A DNA stretch of 64,000 bases, from contig NC_090942.1 of assembly GCF_040807025.1 (NCBI RefSeq), forward strand, positions 194,736,247 through 194,800,246, given 5' to 3'. Source of the DNA: Struthio camelus (taxonomy: Eukaryota; Chordata; Aves; Struthioniformes; Struthionidae). Position numbers and translations under genes: made by a program. The notes under the pieces are model-generated. The model ran no database searches, had not been told where the DNA came from, and saw only the letters and a program-made list of their open reading frames with translations. Shown piece after piece: positions 22,736-36,812 of the stretch. The first letter of the stretch is position 1. Every line of letters begins with the position of its first letter.

Positions 22736-25700
22736 CACACATCAATTTCATTCTAAATTATTCTTCTTTTTAGGTTAGAGAAACTACCTACACTTCTCCA
22801 GCAAAGCCTCTGAAAGCGCAGCTGGGTTCATGTTTATGAAGGATTAGTCTTGTTGGGCTGAAGGTGGGTGAAGAAGGTGGGTGGATGAGGTTTGGATCTG
22901 CTGGCAAATATGAGGGCAGGCTTTGGGGTTACCAGAGATACTCACCTGTGTTATATTCCATTCCTAAATTTTTATTCATTCAATCAATTATTTATTTATT
23001 TTTGCTTAACAAGGCTTTGATTATTTTTTTTCTTCTAGAAAAAGATTGTTTGTCTGGAAGCTTTGCTGAGGAAGATCTTCCCTAGAATTTAGTATTAACA
23101 GAAATTTGATTCTATATAGATTCAATGATTACTTTTAGTCTTTCGTGCACAATACCACAAAATCCCAAATCTACAATTAGCCTTCCATTGCAGATGTGCA
23201 CAGAACCACTTAGTCTTTTTAACGGACCCTCTTCTTCAACTTGCTGCCAAAACTGAGACCTTTGAAACATCATGTCAAAAGTTTCCTTCAAATGGTACGG
23301 AACCAGGACGCTAGACACAAGTTCGAGAAATATCTCACCCTCTGGGCTGGTGAGAGCCTCTGTTGTTCAAAGCATGAGAGTTCTGTCTTCTCAAAGGCTT
23401 TAATTGGATCTGCTCCAGTGCAGCGTAGTTAAAACCCTTTCTTGGGAAACAGGGTGACTGATCTGTGCCAACTAGTACAACTTCTGCTGAGATGGAAAAG
23501 TATTCTGAAAGGGACTCCCAGAGTTCTGCAATGCAAACCATACAAATATTGAGGGTACAAGTACAACCTGACCTCACTTACTTCAGCAGAAAAATGATCA
23601 GCGAATTTCTCTCATGTTATTTAAGTAGCACCCTCCAAAGCTGAGTAGCCAATTGTAACACAGAGAAGATTCTTTCTGATAATTGCTCTTTTGATAACTG
23701 AGCGATAATTTTATCAATGTATTTTGCTAGCTGCTAAGCCCATCATAAAATATGAAGCACTGTCTTATTTTGCTTCCTAAAGATTATTAAAGTAATACTT
23801 TTAGTATTTTCTAAGGATTACTCATAAACCAATGTTCTTATACACACACATCTCTATACTTCTGTTACATAGAAAACACTATTATAAAGGAAACCTGAAT
23901 TCTCCAATATTGGGATTAAAAAAAAAAAAAAAACTTTCGATCTCTCTGTCATTGGATAAACTCCACTTAAAGCTAACATTGCAAAAGGGAAAGAAAAAAA
24001 AGTGAGTTAAACTTGGCATGAAGAAGTAGTGCAGTGGGGGAATAAGGGGAGGTGGTGGGTGAGATGAGACTGTAGCTTTTAGTAAGAGTGCCCTTGGAAA
24101 GCATGGATGGGCTCTGGCCTGATAGTTCAGCTACGGACAACTTACATCACTTGTGGGCTCTGTCTCTGTCAGATATTTCTTTCTGGTTTGTTGCAATATA
24201 TGAAGTTTAACTTCTACAAACAAGCCACTTCCATTTTCTGAGGGAGAAATACTTTTCCTTTATTTTTCTACTCTGACTTCTTTTCCTTTCCTAATTTCTT
24301 TCCTGAGCCCTAATCCTTTTCCACCCAGTCAATACTGATTGCTGTGAACTATCTCAATTTCTTTGTTCGTTTCAGAGATATTCATCTGCGTGCATTTCTT
24401 ATTTGGTTTCACGTGAGCATGTATAAGCCAAGGTAACATCACCCACCACTCAACTAGCATGAAATTCAGCAAAATAAATCTGCAAGGCTTTTGGCTTTTT
24501 TAAAGCTGAATGTTATTCATCTGGCTGAAAAAAATAAGCAACAACAATGAAAATCCCCCAAAAACCCTCTTGGCAAAACCCTGATTTTCAACTTGGAATA
24601 TAGCTCTTATTTTTCTAATGCAAGAAAAGGAAAGCAGACAGCAGCTTTGTGGTGGAGAATGCCTGTAAAGACTAAGGGGACCTGCAGGATGTTCACAACT
24701 GACAAGGACTAAAAATCAAAGACATTCTGCCCCAAATCATATGATCAGTCATTTGAATGTATTGGCTATTTCCATATTGTTCGTAAAGGTCTACCTTCAA
24801 GTGGGCTGTTAGTCTGGGGTACTTGGAGAGCTTCTGCTGCTCTCTGCCCAGCATTGGTGTGCACTCTTGTGCTGGCACATGTTGGGAAGATTTCCCAGTT
24901 CAGCTAATTTGGTGTTTACCTAAAGTTGTGGACATGGCACTTTCTTCACCAATGCTTCTCTGTAAACGGCTTTTCATCACAATTTTTCAAAATTTTGCAT
25001 TGTAAATCCTTTGTCTCACTTCTGGCTGTTCCTGATGTGGAAGGGCAAACATCCAGTGTATACACCGGCAAGCCCAAGGGCATGGAGTTTCAGTAAATAA
25101 TACTGGATGCAGCTCATCAGAAAGGCTGCGTTTTCCCTTTGGAGATACTCGCCTGCTCCTCGTGGCACAGCACGTGCCCAAGATTTCTTGAATTTACCAG
25201 CAAAATAACGAGTGAATTCCTCATGGCTAGAGAGACTGTCTGTGAATGGGAACAGTTGAATTGAACCAGCTGCACACCACCTGGAACATTTTCACTGCAG
25301 GAGTTTGTAGCAGAGGAAAAATTCTCTTTGTGTCTCTTTCTCAAAAATATCACAATAATAGTCCCCACTGGCTGGATTCAGAGAGAGATTTGCACCAGTG
25401 GTTCTTCAGTGGCCTTGTTCATTTGCTGTTATTTTTTTTCTGTAAGGTAGTGGTGAACTCCAGTATCCCCAGGGAAGAAACTGCGGGAGAGACTTACTAT
25501 CCAGGTACTCATGGACCCAGCTGTTAGTGGTATGGTCAGCGAGCAGTCATAGCATGAATATAGTTTTCTAAGCTCATCTTCTGCAATGATCTTTTTCATT
25601 TACATAGTCAAAACATGTTCTTTACCCCAAAGAGGAAAGATCATTCCAATCTTAACCTGCAATTAGTTATGCCTCAGTTGGTTCAAACAGAAAAAGCAAA

Positions 25701-28467
25701 GCCCAGCATCTCTAGCTATGCCTTGCTTCACTGCCAGTGGGATTTCCTTCATTATAGACTTCCCATCGGTGGAATTGGGATGTCTAGGAATCAAGAGATG
25801 TTGACATTCGGAATGTTTCCCCGGAGAGTTTTCTGGCATTTTCTTTCCGAATTAGGATGCTTAGCAAGCCTGGGACAGAAAAGCTAGAACTGCACCCATT
25901 GGTACTGCGGATGTTATAAATACCAATGGAAAGTCAAAGGTTGTTAATTTTTATGTGCATAAAATGCACACACAAGAGAAGAATACAAACTAACTATAAA
26001 ACAGATGCATGGCTTCCTCTAATGCTGAGCTCATACTGAATGCTGAGAAGTTTTATCCCTCCCTTTTTATTTATTTGCTTTCTAAATGTTTGTGCGTAAA
26101 TTCAGCCCTTATTAAAGCAACTGGTTGAAAGTACTAGCCGTAACAAGCCCTTGAAGAGGCCAGCTCTCCAGAAGCCTTCCTCTCAGTAACTCTTGGAATG
26201 CATCTTTATTCAGATGTGAGATGTTCCTTCAATTCCAGTGGGACTGAATACACGTCGCCCTTTAAAACAAACAACAAATCCCAACAGTTCTCTTGGGACT
26301 GAATTAGTCTCTCATTTCTTTATGGAAAGGGAACATGAAGAAATTCTGTGTGATTCTGAATATTGTGAATTTTCCACTGAAATGATTTTTCTAGAGATAA
26401 TGTTTCAGCAAAATAATTACTCTCCTGAGGAAGTCTGGCTTTCCTTGTTACACCTGTCAACCTTCCTAATTTTCTTCAGAAAAAAACCCACATGCTGAAT
26501 ATATTGAACTTACTCAGAATTAGTTGGACTCAAAAATAAAGCACTTTGATGTACAAAAATATTTTGATGTGAGCAGTTCAAGGTTAAAGCACAGTGCAAG
26601 TCTGCTTTTTACCTGAGCACTGTGTAGCATCCTAGTCCATAATGCTGTCTTGTAGTCAGCCTCTCATAGCCTTATCCAAGGGAGAATGAGGATCTCAGGC
26701 ACTGCAACTGCAACATGCAATTTGCACTGTGGCTCCTTGGGATGAGGGACTTCAGTTTCACTTGAGTTTTAAATTAAACCTCTCAATTTAGGGACGGCAC
26801 AACCTTTCATTATTGTGTGTTAAAATGAATGCTTTAGAGAGTTTTCAAATCTGTTTTCACAGCTGGTTCTGCTTTTTCAGCTTTTTGACCCAATGCTAGA
26901 GCAAAGAAACTGTCAGAACTCCCAATGAAACAGAAATTCTGATTTTGTTCAGCTCTGATTCAGTTCTGCTGTGCCTTCCCGTTGCTAGCCAATCTCACCG
27001 TCCTTATCCAGGCAAAATTCTGACAGCCATCACTGGGAGTTTTTCTGAAGTAAAGGCCATTTTGACCATTGTCACAATGTTGACCATTTAAAAAAAGATA
27101 AAAATATAACATGAAATTACACTGATATGTTGTGTTGAACTGCAATGTTTTATCCACAAGGCAGCATACCTACCTAGGGAACTAGGAAAGTCTTGAAATT
27201 TCTCGTAGATGCCTTTCCAGAAAATATGAATTAGCTGAAGTGTGGACTCTGGGGCTGAATAATATTCACTGCATCTATCTGAGAAGAATAATTCTCTCTA
27301 CTGCTAGAGTAAGGGAGGCCAAGTCTATCCCCTACAGACTGATACTGTTGGACAGACTACAGTGAAAGACTTTTTCCTCCTGTATACCTATAGATGAAAT
27401 TTTAGGAGTTGGCCCATTGAGGTATTAGTTACCTGAATGGAGTGCTGAGATTTCAAAATTAAAAGACAAGAGGTCTGGTTTCATCTGTAATGCACAGATT
27501 AATTTCAGTACGAGGGCCATAGCAGAAGAGCACAGTTGGTAAATTTCCTTGTTAATGAATGTGAGATCATAATAACGAAGCACACTGTTACTTGGCATTT
27601 GTGTTATACAATAGTTAGTGATATATCCTGCAGTATTAAGTTTTCACTCAGGCAAAGTCATGTTTGATAAACTGGAGGTGAATAATACTCGTAACTTATT
27701 AAAAAGAAAATAAGAGTTGCACAGTTCCTCTCACCTCTGTCCTTATACTCGACTAAAGCCTTCAGATATTCTCTTTACTGCAGAGAATATAAATTGACAC
27801 AGGCAAGGAAATCCAAATCCATGATTTGTGTATCAGGAGAATCTAGTATGTTTTGCATATAGCCCTACTTTTTCATTTCTTATGTGGACTTCAGTAGATA
27901 TTTTGTCTGAATCAGAAAACAGAATATGACCACATTTGTCATGATTTGCCTTGCAGTATCACAGGCAAGTTTTGTGTCTTTAAACATACATGGAATTTTA
28001 TAAACGTGTGCAGGGAAAATTGTCTTGGAAAACAGTACAAAAGAGGGGGCCAGCTGGTCTGCGAGTATGTGAAAGTGCTCCAGGAATGGCCCTCACCACT
28101 TTCCATGACCATAAGCTTTTTTACATTTTCCTTAGGATCCCAGTTATTGAAAAGTTTGTGCATATGAATTACTTTTTACACACAGATCGGTGGAGATCAG
28201 TCAGATAATCTGTGTTTGCAGAGTTACTCTGCTGTATATATTCAGATATATTCCAAATGTGTATCTGGAAGCGTCAATTTTTCCCCATTGATAGCAGTTA
28301 ATATAGATTGCCTCACCTTTAAGTTGCTGAAGCTGGGTGAGATGAACTTGACTGCTAATACGAGGGTAGGGGGTATAGTGGGTGGATACAAGATAGAACA
28401 AAGAATATTATCGCAGACTGCAGGACTTCCTGGAGTCAATCTATGTTTCTGCTTTAAAAAAAAAAAG
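22736..28467. other. Unique non-coding stretch
   Basis: No gene is seen and no repeat can be called with confidence, apart from an A-run at 23918-23933. A short 'CAATTCCAGTGGGACTGAAT' at about 26230-26250 recalls the palindromic-core repeats but is not called. Open frames of 60-95 codons on both strands are overlapping shadows with no family resemblance. Confidence 0.5.
23918..23933. repeat. A-run of 16
   Basis: Sixteen consecutive A residues in AT-rich DNA. No upstream retrocopy or downstream target duplication is apparent. Confidence 0.9.
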
Positions 28468-28720
28468 GGCCTCAATTTAAGATTGCCAGTAGTAAAGAAC
28501 TGATCACCACCCTTGATAAGTCATTCCATTGCTTAATTACTCACAATTAAACTATTGTACTTCAGCTTCACCCTCCAGCCATTAAATGCTTGCCTAACAG
28601 AGTGAAGCAAACATAGTGAAAGGTTACATCTCCTAAGATCACATATAACTGTGATCATATCACTATTTGCCTTCTTTTCGATAGGCTATATAGAGAGGGC
28701 TACTGGACCCTTTCCCTACA
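28468..28720 (-). mobile_element. CR1 LINE 3' fragment, ancient subfamily
   Basis: The plus strand reads as the reverse complement of the old CR1 3' region: TTTAAGATTGCCAGTAGT (28477-28494), GATCACCACCCTTGATAAGT and CATTCCATTGCTTAATTACT (28502-28541; position of 'acccttggtaaattgttccaatggttaattac'), CAGCTTCACCCTCCAGCCAT (28563-28582), GTGATCATATCACTATTTGC (28651-28670) and CTTTTCGATAGGCTA (about 28673-28687). The block order is complete over about 250 bp and substitution is heavy. This is the same old CR1 class as the 18.65-kb fragment, in the opposite orientation. Confidence 0.72.
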
Positions 28721-31700
28721 AGCTGAAACATAAGCTACTCTTAAAATTCTGGGTGGAATTAATCTCATTTAACTTAAACTATCTATTAAGTCAGCGAGCT
28801 CATCCAAGTTAGACGTTGAGACTTCTACAAGAAGTGGAAAATAGGTGTCGTCTTGGATGTAATGAGTTGCCCGCTTAGGGTTTCTGTCTATTGCTTACTA
28901 GTGACAGAGCCTGCACAAGTTGCTTAAACTAGTTTCCAGATTTGCAGATAGGTAAAGCTAGGTGAAACTAAATTTATTTAGCATATCAAGACTACAAAGC
29001 CATTCCTTAATGGGTGACCTACTTACACAACTTTTGATACCTTCTCAAGATGCTTTGGCATCATGCAACTGAGAAGGAGTTCACAGAATGTTAGCAAACT
29101 AACACCCAAATGTGCCAGTGAGCTTAGAGAAAGCCTGGGAAATTTCTGCTCAAATGTAGCTGGTTTTTACTTTCCCCCCTCCAGAAAATTACAAGCATCA
29201 AAATAATCATAAAGAATAGCTTTATAATGCAAGATTTTACTCAGCCATAACCAGAGCATCTCCACTGTGGCTATGTGCTCTTAAATATTCTATTTCAAGC
29301 TCTGGAGTTATTTTGTTTTATTTATTTGTTGGATAATATTGGGATTCTGATAACCAAGTTTATAGACGGATATAAAAGCCTTCTGCTGCAATTAATTTTC
29401 TTTTAATGTTACAAATAATATAAAAATGACAGACTGCTTAATAAATCAGCAATGTTCTTTCCTCTCATTTCAATGGGGGGAAAAAAAGTAATTCAAATGA
29501 CAACATAATGCCAACTAGACTTCCACTGGAAGGGGCATCTTTCATGATGAGATAAAAGTGTCATTTCAGTCACTGACAAAGCTTTTGCTGTGGTGTCTAC
29601 AAAAGAAACTCTTATCTTATCACTGAACACAGCTGTAAGCTTTATAAATGTATGCTGTGGCTGCCCAGCTCTAGCTCCCATTGTTAACATCAGTGGTAGA
29701 AAATTGGTATGCAAATGTCTGTACAGTTTCTTATCCTTGGGCTAAGTATGGCAGCTTATCAGGAATGTAGTGATACTTAGAGATTACTTGCCAAACAGTT
29801 CTCCATAACATGGATGAAGGGAACTCGCACGCCCTGTCACAGCGCTTGAACGTTGAGTGCAAGGCTTGTTTAAGCTCAGCGATGTGGAAAACTTTGGGAT
29901 ATAAAGGAGCATAGTGATAAGTATGAAGCCATAAGGTTCCTATACAGAGGTAAAATTGCCTTCCTGCGCTTACTAGCCAGCCCTTAAGTTATGCATTAAA
30001 GGATTGCATGTGTTTGTTTTTTCTTAGTTCTGAAGGCTGATGTTGTACAGTTTGCCCACTTTGACCCCACTTCTTCTTCACTGTGTCTGCTGTCCAGGAG
30101 GCAGTCCATTGTCGGCATGGTTGCAGTTCTTGTTTGTAGTAGTATGATGAACACTAACTTCCCAAGAAAACCAAAACAGCCTGTGCCTTTACCCTCTTCT
30201 CATATCTGTTTCCCACTCCTTTCCTCACACCTAAATATACCCCTGTTCTTTCTGTTGTGGACTAGAGCATGTCCTCAAAGTCACACTCTGTTGTTAGCTT
30301 CCCAGACAAGAAGGAAATCCTGTTGTGTAGCTTCTCTTTGGTGAGACAGAGCTCCTTTCCTACCAATGTTTGCATCTTTGTATGTCCAAGGCATAGCAGA
30401 TCTTCTGATAAACATACACAGTGCTCACATTTCAGTGGTGATTTCTAAGGAAATAGTGACTCCTATATGGAAAATAATATAGGAAAATAATATATCTTTC
30501 CCTCTCTGAATGGAACCTCATCTTAACCTGTAAATTCAGTTGCCTGTTGACCTGATCTGAACTTCTCAACAGAACAGTCTTTCAGGGAGATTCATCCCAT
30601 TTCAGTTTAGCAATGTAAAAGTTAGGCATCTGATCTATGGTAGTCACTTGGGTCTTTTCTCCTTGTCATATAGAGATGTAAGTGTTTCCAGAGGGCTGGG
30701 CATCCCACTAACTTAAAGAGGCTCTTTAATGTCTCTGGGATGAGACTCCTTAATGTCTCTAATCGGAAGAGTTTGCCTGTGCTATGCCTATGTATTTGCG
30801 TGTCATGGAAGAATCTCAGTTACTTACAGTGGATGGTGCCTAATTTCCAGAGGGGAAGATATTTCCATACTGCCTAACTTTAAGTATCTAATGATAATGC
30901 CTAGAAGAGTAGACTGTAATTCTCTAGGAGGTGATCTGGAATACCAGTCTCCTCTGAACTGACCTCTAGAGAAACCTCTCTCTCTCTCTTAATAATATAA
31001 ATCTTATTTACGCACACAGCATTAGATGCTTAGTCTCTCTAGTGTCTTAGTTATACGGCAACCTGGGCACAGTACCGTTTGCCAGATTATATAGATGAAA
31101 ACTTGTCTGGGTAGCAGCTGAAGACACAACTGCAGTTCACAGTTTAGCTATATGTATTTTCTTCTTTGATTTTATCCTGTGGCAAGGCAGTACTGGTTTC
31201 TCAGATGTGCAGGAGAGCTCTCTGCAGAACCTCTGCTATGGGCGATTAGGTGCAAGTGGGAAGGAACCCAGCCTGACTGTAGCTTTCATGCTGCATTAGC
31301 AGGGCTAACAGTTTGAAAAATCACACAGTAACACCATGTGCCTAAATTGAATGTGGCAGCCAGAGATACCATGACTTCAGACTGCTATAATGTTCATTAA
31401 AAAAAACCCCAGACACGCTGTTCAGAGCAGAAAAGAGTCTTTTCACATGTAAGACAGTCTGAGCACCGTTTTGCTGGGAAGCATAACGTTCCATTTTTTT
31501 CTGTCTGAGAGTGAAAGCTCTATAACTGAGTATCACTAACGGAATATTTGCATTTTTGCAGCGTGGAGGGGCTCATCTGTGCCTTTGTCTTCCCAGTCAC
31601 GAGGTAGCACTGGGCAACGGCAGTGATGTCCAGCAGTCTTCTGGCAGGAACTCCAGACTTGCAAACGCAGATTATGCATTGCACCCTTGTCACTACATGT

Positions 31701-34700
31701 GTTAGTCCATACATCCAAGGTGAACAGAAAATGGCTTCAGTATACAGTATAGTGACTCAAGTAAAGATGATGATAAGTGTGAAGACTGCTAAAGCAGAGA
31801 GGCCCAAAGCAAGTCACAGTATTTACCTTCTATTTCAGCTCACAGTATTTGGAGATGGAAATAGAAAATGCCCTGGGCAATAAATTCTTTTTTGGATATG
31901 CATAACTTACCAATTCCAAAGCAACCATTATATCTAAAATAAGATTTTTTCAGGTTTCAGGTTCAGAAAGTGGCTATTTTTATAAGCATCTGTGATCTTT
32001 AAAAGCTATTAGAGAACAACCGTACTGCAAGGAATGTAGAAAGCAGATTTCCTACCTCATTAATATTTTCCTGTTTTGGAATTTTTCCCATCCTGCAGAG
32101 GGACTCCTGATGTGCTTTGGACTTATTTCACTTTGCATAGCTAATTAAATATTCACTGGCATAGGGATGTTTCCCTCAACCCATACGTATGCCTCATCCT
32201 CCAGGTTCCAGAGACAGCTGCTTTCTAACCCAATTAATATTACTGATTTCTTTATTTGCAAAAAAAGTGGAACTGCTCCAGGTGGACAGAATGAAAAGAA
32301 CATCAGAAATGGGCAACAATTTTTGATGAGGAACTATTTTATTGAATATTTTCTGCCTATATTTAGTCTATATCAAACCATATTCCTAAATTTATGGAAG
32401 AAAAATCATATGTGTGCTTAGAATAAATATCAATCAAAAGGATATTTTTTTCTTAAAATGATGGGTTTAGGAAAACTCATGGACAGCCACCAAATTATAG
32501 TAGAAAAGTACTCATGCTAGCTTGAGGCAGTATTTAAGCTGGATTTTATAGCAGAGGGAAACAGACTGGCTTGAGTATAAGAACAGGAGAACAATGACAC
32601 AATAGGAAGCCATTCCTGAATGAATGAGTGCTCTCTTTAAATGAAATCGTCACCTTCAGACTCAGCTACATCTTCATCTCCAAATTGTGCTTTTAGCTGA
32701 AGACTTCTGTGCTTGACGACATGAACCAACCAAAGAAAGTTAAGAACAAACTGCCCTGGGTCAGTTATTACCCAGTCATCTGCTGTGAAGATTTCTTGCG
32801 CCATCTGCTAAAACATCTTATAGCAGCCTGGGTACTGGTTGAGATGCAGTCTGATTCTACATGATAATTTTATATTACCTACAGGGAATAAATGAAATGA
32901 AACAAACTGGTATATGTTAGTATGCCATATCCATATGGCATCTAACACCATTTAGAATTGTAATCTACATTTTACTACATACGATATACTTTCCAGACTT
33001 AGGAGGTAAGGGAGGAGTAATGAAGCAAAGAGAGGCATATCAAGACTTCAGAATTTCCAGGCTGGAAATTCCGATTTTGATCATTGTCCTCCCTGCAGTG
33101 AGTGAGTAACAGTTCAGTGTCATTCTTTGACTATTTATAAATCAAGACTATTTGTTGCTATGGTATGTACACTATAGTACGCACACTGCCCTTATTAGGG
33201 GCAGAGAAATGGAGAAAGAGAGGGCTATGTGGCCCACACTTGTGACAAACTTGACCTGAGACTAATAAACTCCCATAGTAATTATACATTTCCTTTAGAC
33301 TTGACATCCCAGTATGCCAATACAAGCTAAAAGTGGGAAGCAGTTGGTTCCCCTCCAATTCTTTCTTTCCTAATTATTTAAAGAAAGCAATCTTTTCAAA
33401 AAATAAGCTTGACTGCAGAGATCAGGTTGCCATTAGACACAGAGAAACCAGTAACACTGGTATCGGGGAGACATACTGTTCTTGCCTTTCCTTAGAGTTC
33501 TGCAAGACAAAGTAAAAGGTTTATCTTCCCTGGCATGAATTTTAGTATCAGCTGAAGCTATGCTTAACCAACTACTACAGATATATAGATGCCCACTTGG
33601 ATAAAAAAAGTGTTTCTTAACTTACCAGTGAAACTTTTAACTGTTTCTTTCTATGGCTTTGCTTGCACTGCAAAAGTAGTACAAGACACACAGCCCAACT
33701 CTCTGCAGAATTTCTCCTTTGGATAATTAGACATGAGAAAGAAAGAAGCCAACTTGACTACATTTTTCACAATTCATTTGCGAATGTACAAATGTATGTA
33801 CGGGCTCCCCTCTGCAGAAAAGTGGTCTCTCTTATCCTTCGGATGCTCTCTCCTTATGTGGTTTTTAGACACGTGAAGCTGAACACAGATTGCAGTTGAT
33901 CATTGAAATTGCAGCATGTTTAGTAAAAATGTGAGCCCTGCTGTTCCAAAAACATGAAAAACAAGGAGAAATTAGACAGCAATCATAACTGGCTGGAAGT
34001 AGTTTACCCCATGTCCTATCGTTCCAATGCAACAACATAGTTAACACAGAACAAAAGTGATTATAAACAATTTTTGCCTCAGAGCTAGGTATCAGTATAT
34101 AAAATGAATGAATCTTAACTGTCCAAAGACTCGTGTGTATCTATCTTTCTGCAGGAAATTTTTCTGACTGTGGTGTTGTGGAATAACCAGTTGAAGTCAT
34201 GCAGCTGATCTAATCTGCAGTTTGAACAGCATCTATTCTGTATTTCCTAGGAAGACCTTTGGTGTTAAGAAATGCAGTTTTTCAGAGCTGCTATAGCCAG
34301 TTATTCTGAGAAGCAGATGGATAAATTAGACTGAGGTTATTTCATGCTTGAAACACTAGTCTGAAACACTGCAGTAGCTCCCAGAATCCGCTTATGATCT
34401 ATCATATCAGTGCATTTTCCATACATTTACTTTTTGACTGATTACCTACCATGAAGTTGGAGAAACTTTCTGTACGTCTCTGCACTAAGCAAATACCTGC
34501 TGTTGCTAGGTACCAATACACATTATAGAATAGCCAAGATCACTTCCTCTAATACATATGTGTTTATACATACATATGTAAAAATAAATAAATAAATAAA
34601 TAGAGGAAGCAAGATAACAAGAAATCATTACTTATATTTTTTAGTTTTTCATTATAATTTAGCTGCTGCCTATTTTTGAGACTAACTAGAAATGAATCAG

Positions 34701-35179
34701 CTGGTTCTGATGCCATGGGAAATTTATGTGTATTTGAATTTGTACCCAAGCTCACGAACCTGTGATGAAAACCAAAATGCTTGATTTTATTTTTCTCATC
34801 TGTACTCATTTTCTTGCATTTCTACCTCCCTCTGAGAAACAGAAATAGAGATGAGATTGTTGAAACACTTAGAGACCATCTCCAGTTATTTCCACCTAAA
34901 TGGGCCCTATTTTGGCAAATGTCCTCCAGACATTTCTAAAACACTTTGGCAACTACATGACACAGATCAACGTAAACAATGTGCACTTTAAGGGATGCAT
35001 CTGATTCAAAGCCACCTGAACATTTAGCTTGCAAAGCTTAAGTGTTCACTCTTTGAAGTCATGCTGTAGGTAATACCTATAAGCTTATAGAGGTCTTTGA
35101 ACCCAAGCCACCAATGTCATTCAAAGATGCTAAATACCACACAGTGACGCAGGAAGAGGAATGCAGGCTGTAGGATACT
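28721..35179. other. Mostly unique non-coding stretch
   Basis: No gene is seen. Small features are a tandem 13-bp duplication (GGAAAATAATAT twice, 30469-30493), a near-duplicate 'TTAATGTCTCT' pair at 30726-30760, a CT-rich run at about 30977-30990, a palindrome at 32922-32941, a GAATTTCC...GGAAATTC inverted repeat at 33051-33071 and an (AAAT)n tract at 34580-34602. Open frames reach only 86 codons. Confidence 0.5.
34580..34602. repeat. (AAAT)n microsatellite
   Basis: Five AAAT units in tandem. This is short simple sequence. Confidence 0.9.
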
Positions 35180-35548
35180 GTAAGCAATTCTTCCACTTTT
35201 GTTATCCCAGGAAGGCTCCAGCTGGTGTAGTGTGTCCAGTGGTGAGTGCTGCGCACCTTGAGCATGGGCATCCAAATGGAGAAGGTCCAGAGAACACTGG
35301 GAATGATCAAGGGTCTAGAAAACAAGGCCTACAAGGAAAGTCTTATTGAGGAATCACATTATTAAGTCCAAAGAAGGGAAGACAGAGGAGGAGAATAGCC
35401 TGCAGAGTCACCATTGCTAGTAGAATTAGAGAGAGTTCTCAAACACTAGCTGGATAAACTTTTACCAGGAAAGATGTATGTATGGATGGCATCACCTTCA
35501 GGTGAAGAAAGGACCAGATAATTTCTTGACATCCATTCTTTGCAACCA
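35180..35548 (+). mobile_element. CR1 LINE 3' fragment, ancient, with 3' terminus region
   Basis: CTCCAGCTGGTGTAGTGTGT followed by CCAG (35217 onward) matches the CR1 'ctccagctggagtactgtgtccag' thumb region. GGAGAAGGTCCAGAGAACAC follows, then GATCAAGGGTCTAGAAAACA and CTACAAGGAAAG (35279-35341). After a deletion, ACACTAGCTGGATAAACTTT (35443-35462) and GGACCAGATAATTTCTTGAC with ATCCATTC (35511-35540) correspond to the CR1 3' UTR ('gactagatgacctcttgaggtccc'). It covers the same segment as the end of the 22.7-kb fragment, so the two are separate insertions. Confidence 0.7.
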
Positions 35549-36757
35549 TACTGACAGATCTGTACCTGTAGTTATCTGGATATATTGTTTCCTGAAACAG
35601 CTGCATAGCTGTCACTGACTATTCCTGCACGTGTCAGACCTCAGGATCTTCTCTTGCTTACAGTGCAGTCACATACTCCCCTCCGCTTGGAGTAAGGTTT
35701 TAGTTACAGCCCCATCCCTGTTTTCCAAAGTGGCATCCTATGCAGGCCACAGGCACTCTGGATCTTGCAGAAGGGCTGGGCAATTTGGAGTGGGAAGGAA
35801 CAGAGAAGAGAACAAATAATTTAACTGCTTAAACATCCATTTTGGTTGACCTGAAACTTTCTTTAAATTGAGGTGAAATCACCATGGAATCTGTAATGAA
35901 CTACCACAAAAAGATACTACTTTTTGGAAGTGTTAGAAGACTTGTTTTGCCATTTCCAGCTTTTTTTTTGGATAGTCCAGTGGGTAAGACAATGCCTGAA
36001 GATCGAAGTGTAATTCTTTTGTGTGCCTGACTCCAGGTAGTCTTGGTACCAAGATCTCCTGTTTCTCAACATTGTATCCTCAGAGTGGCTTCAGAGTAAT
36101 TTCCCCTTTTTTGTGATCCAATAAATATCTAAGCATATAACGCAAAAAGAAGCAGCCTCAACAGGAAAGACTGAGAAAGCTTCACCCCACAGTAGGGGTT
36201 TAGCGCATTTTCTGGATATGTAAGAGATATCCAGTACTTGCTCTCAAGCAGTTAGCAAAATAACTTAAATATAGCTCAGGTGAGCATCCTAAACACAAGA
36301 CTTCAAACAAAAGTGAGGTAAAAATGCTAGCTATACCTACACTGCTAAATAAAATAAAACAAGAGAAAGAGCTTGAGCCCTGATCATCCACAGGGCTTAA
36401 TAGCTATCTTGCTCCCTGGGTTTCTTTTGAACATCTCTAATGATCCCTCTCCAAGACGATTCTACTGTAGAAAGGGCTAGCTCTAAACAGTGTGGACTGA
36501 GGCCAGTTGATGTTGCTAGACCTGCATGATAAAGACCAATTCTGGCTTTTTTCTGTTCATCAATATTGACATAACCACTGTGACCTCCTCACTTGTTTTC
36601 TACATGACAGCTCAATTCCTTTTCAATCTAACCCCGTACTTTTATTTTAAAAAGTCAAAAATGAACAAAAGCCAACTTCCAGAAAGTAGTTCCAGCTTTC
36701 AAATCTCCCTTCCAAAATTGGCTTGGCACAATATTCCAGGCTGACTCAAGATTAGTT

Positions 36758-36812
36758 TATATATATATATATATATATACACATATATATATATACATAC
36801 ATACACACACAC
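36758..36812. repeat. (TA)n / (CA)n compound microsatellite
   Basis: A run of about eleven TA units is followed by a second TATA tract and then CATA and CACA units, about 55 bp in total. Its strong AT palindromic character makes it prone to cruciform formation and length change. Confidence 0.95.

Noticed and set aside
22705-35180. Idea that the CR1 pieces at 21.4-22.7 kb and 35.2-35.5 kb are one element split by a 12-kb insertion
   Set aside because: Both appear to contain the same thumb-region segment (the 'ctgtgtccag' block and its upstream stretch), so they overlap in consensus coordinates and are separate insertions.
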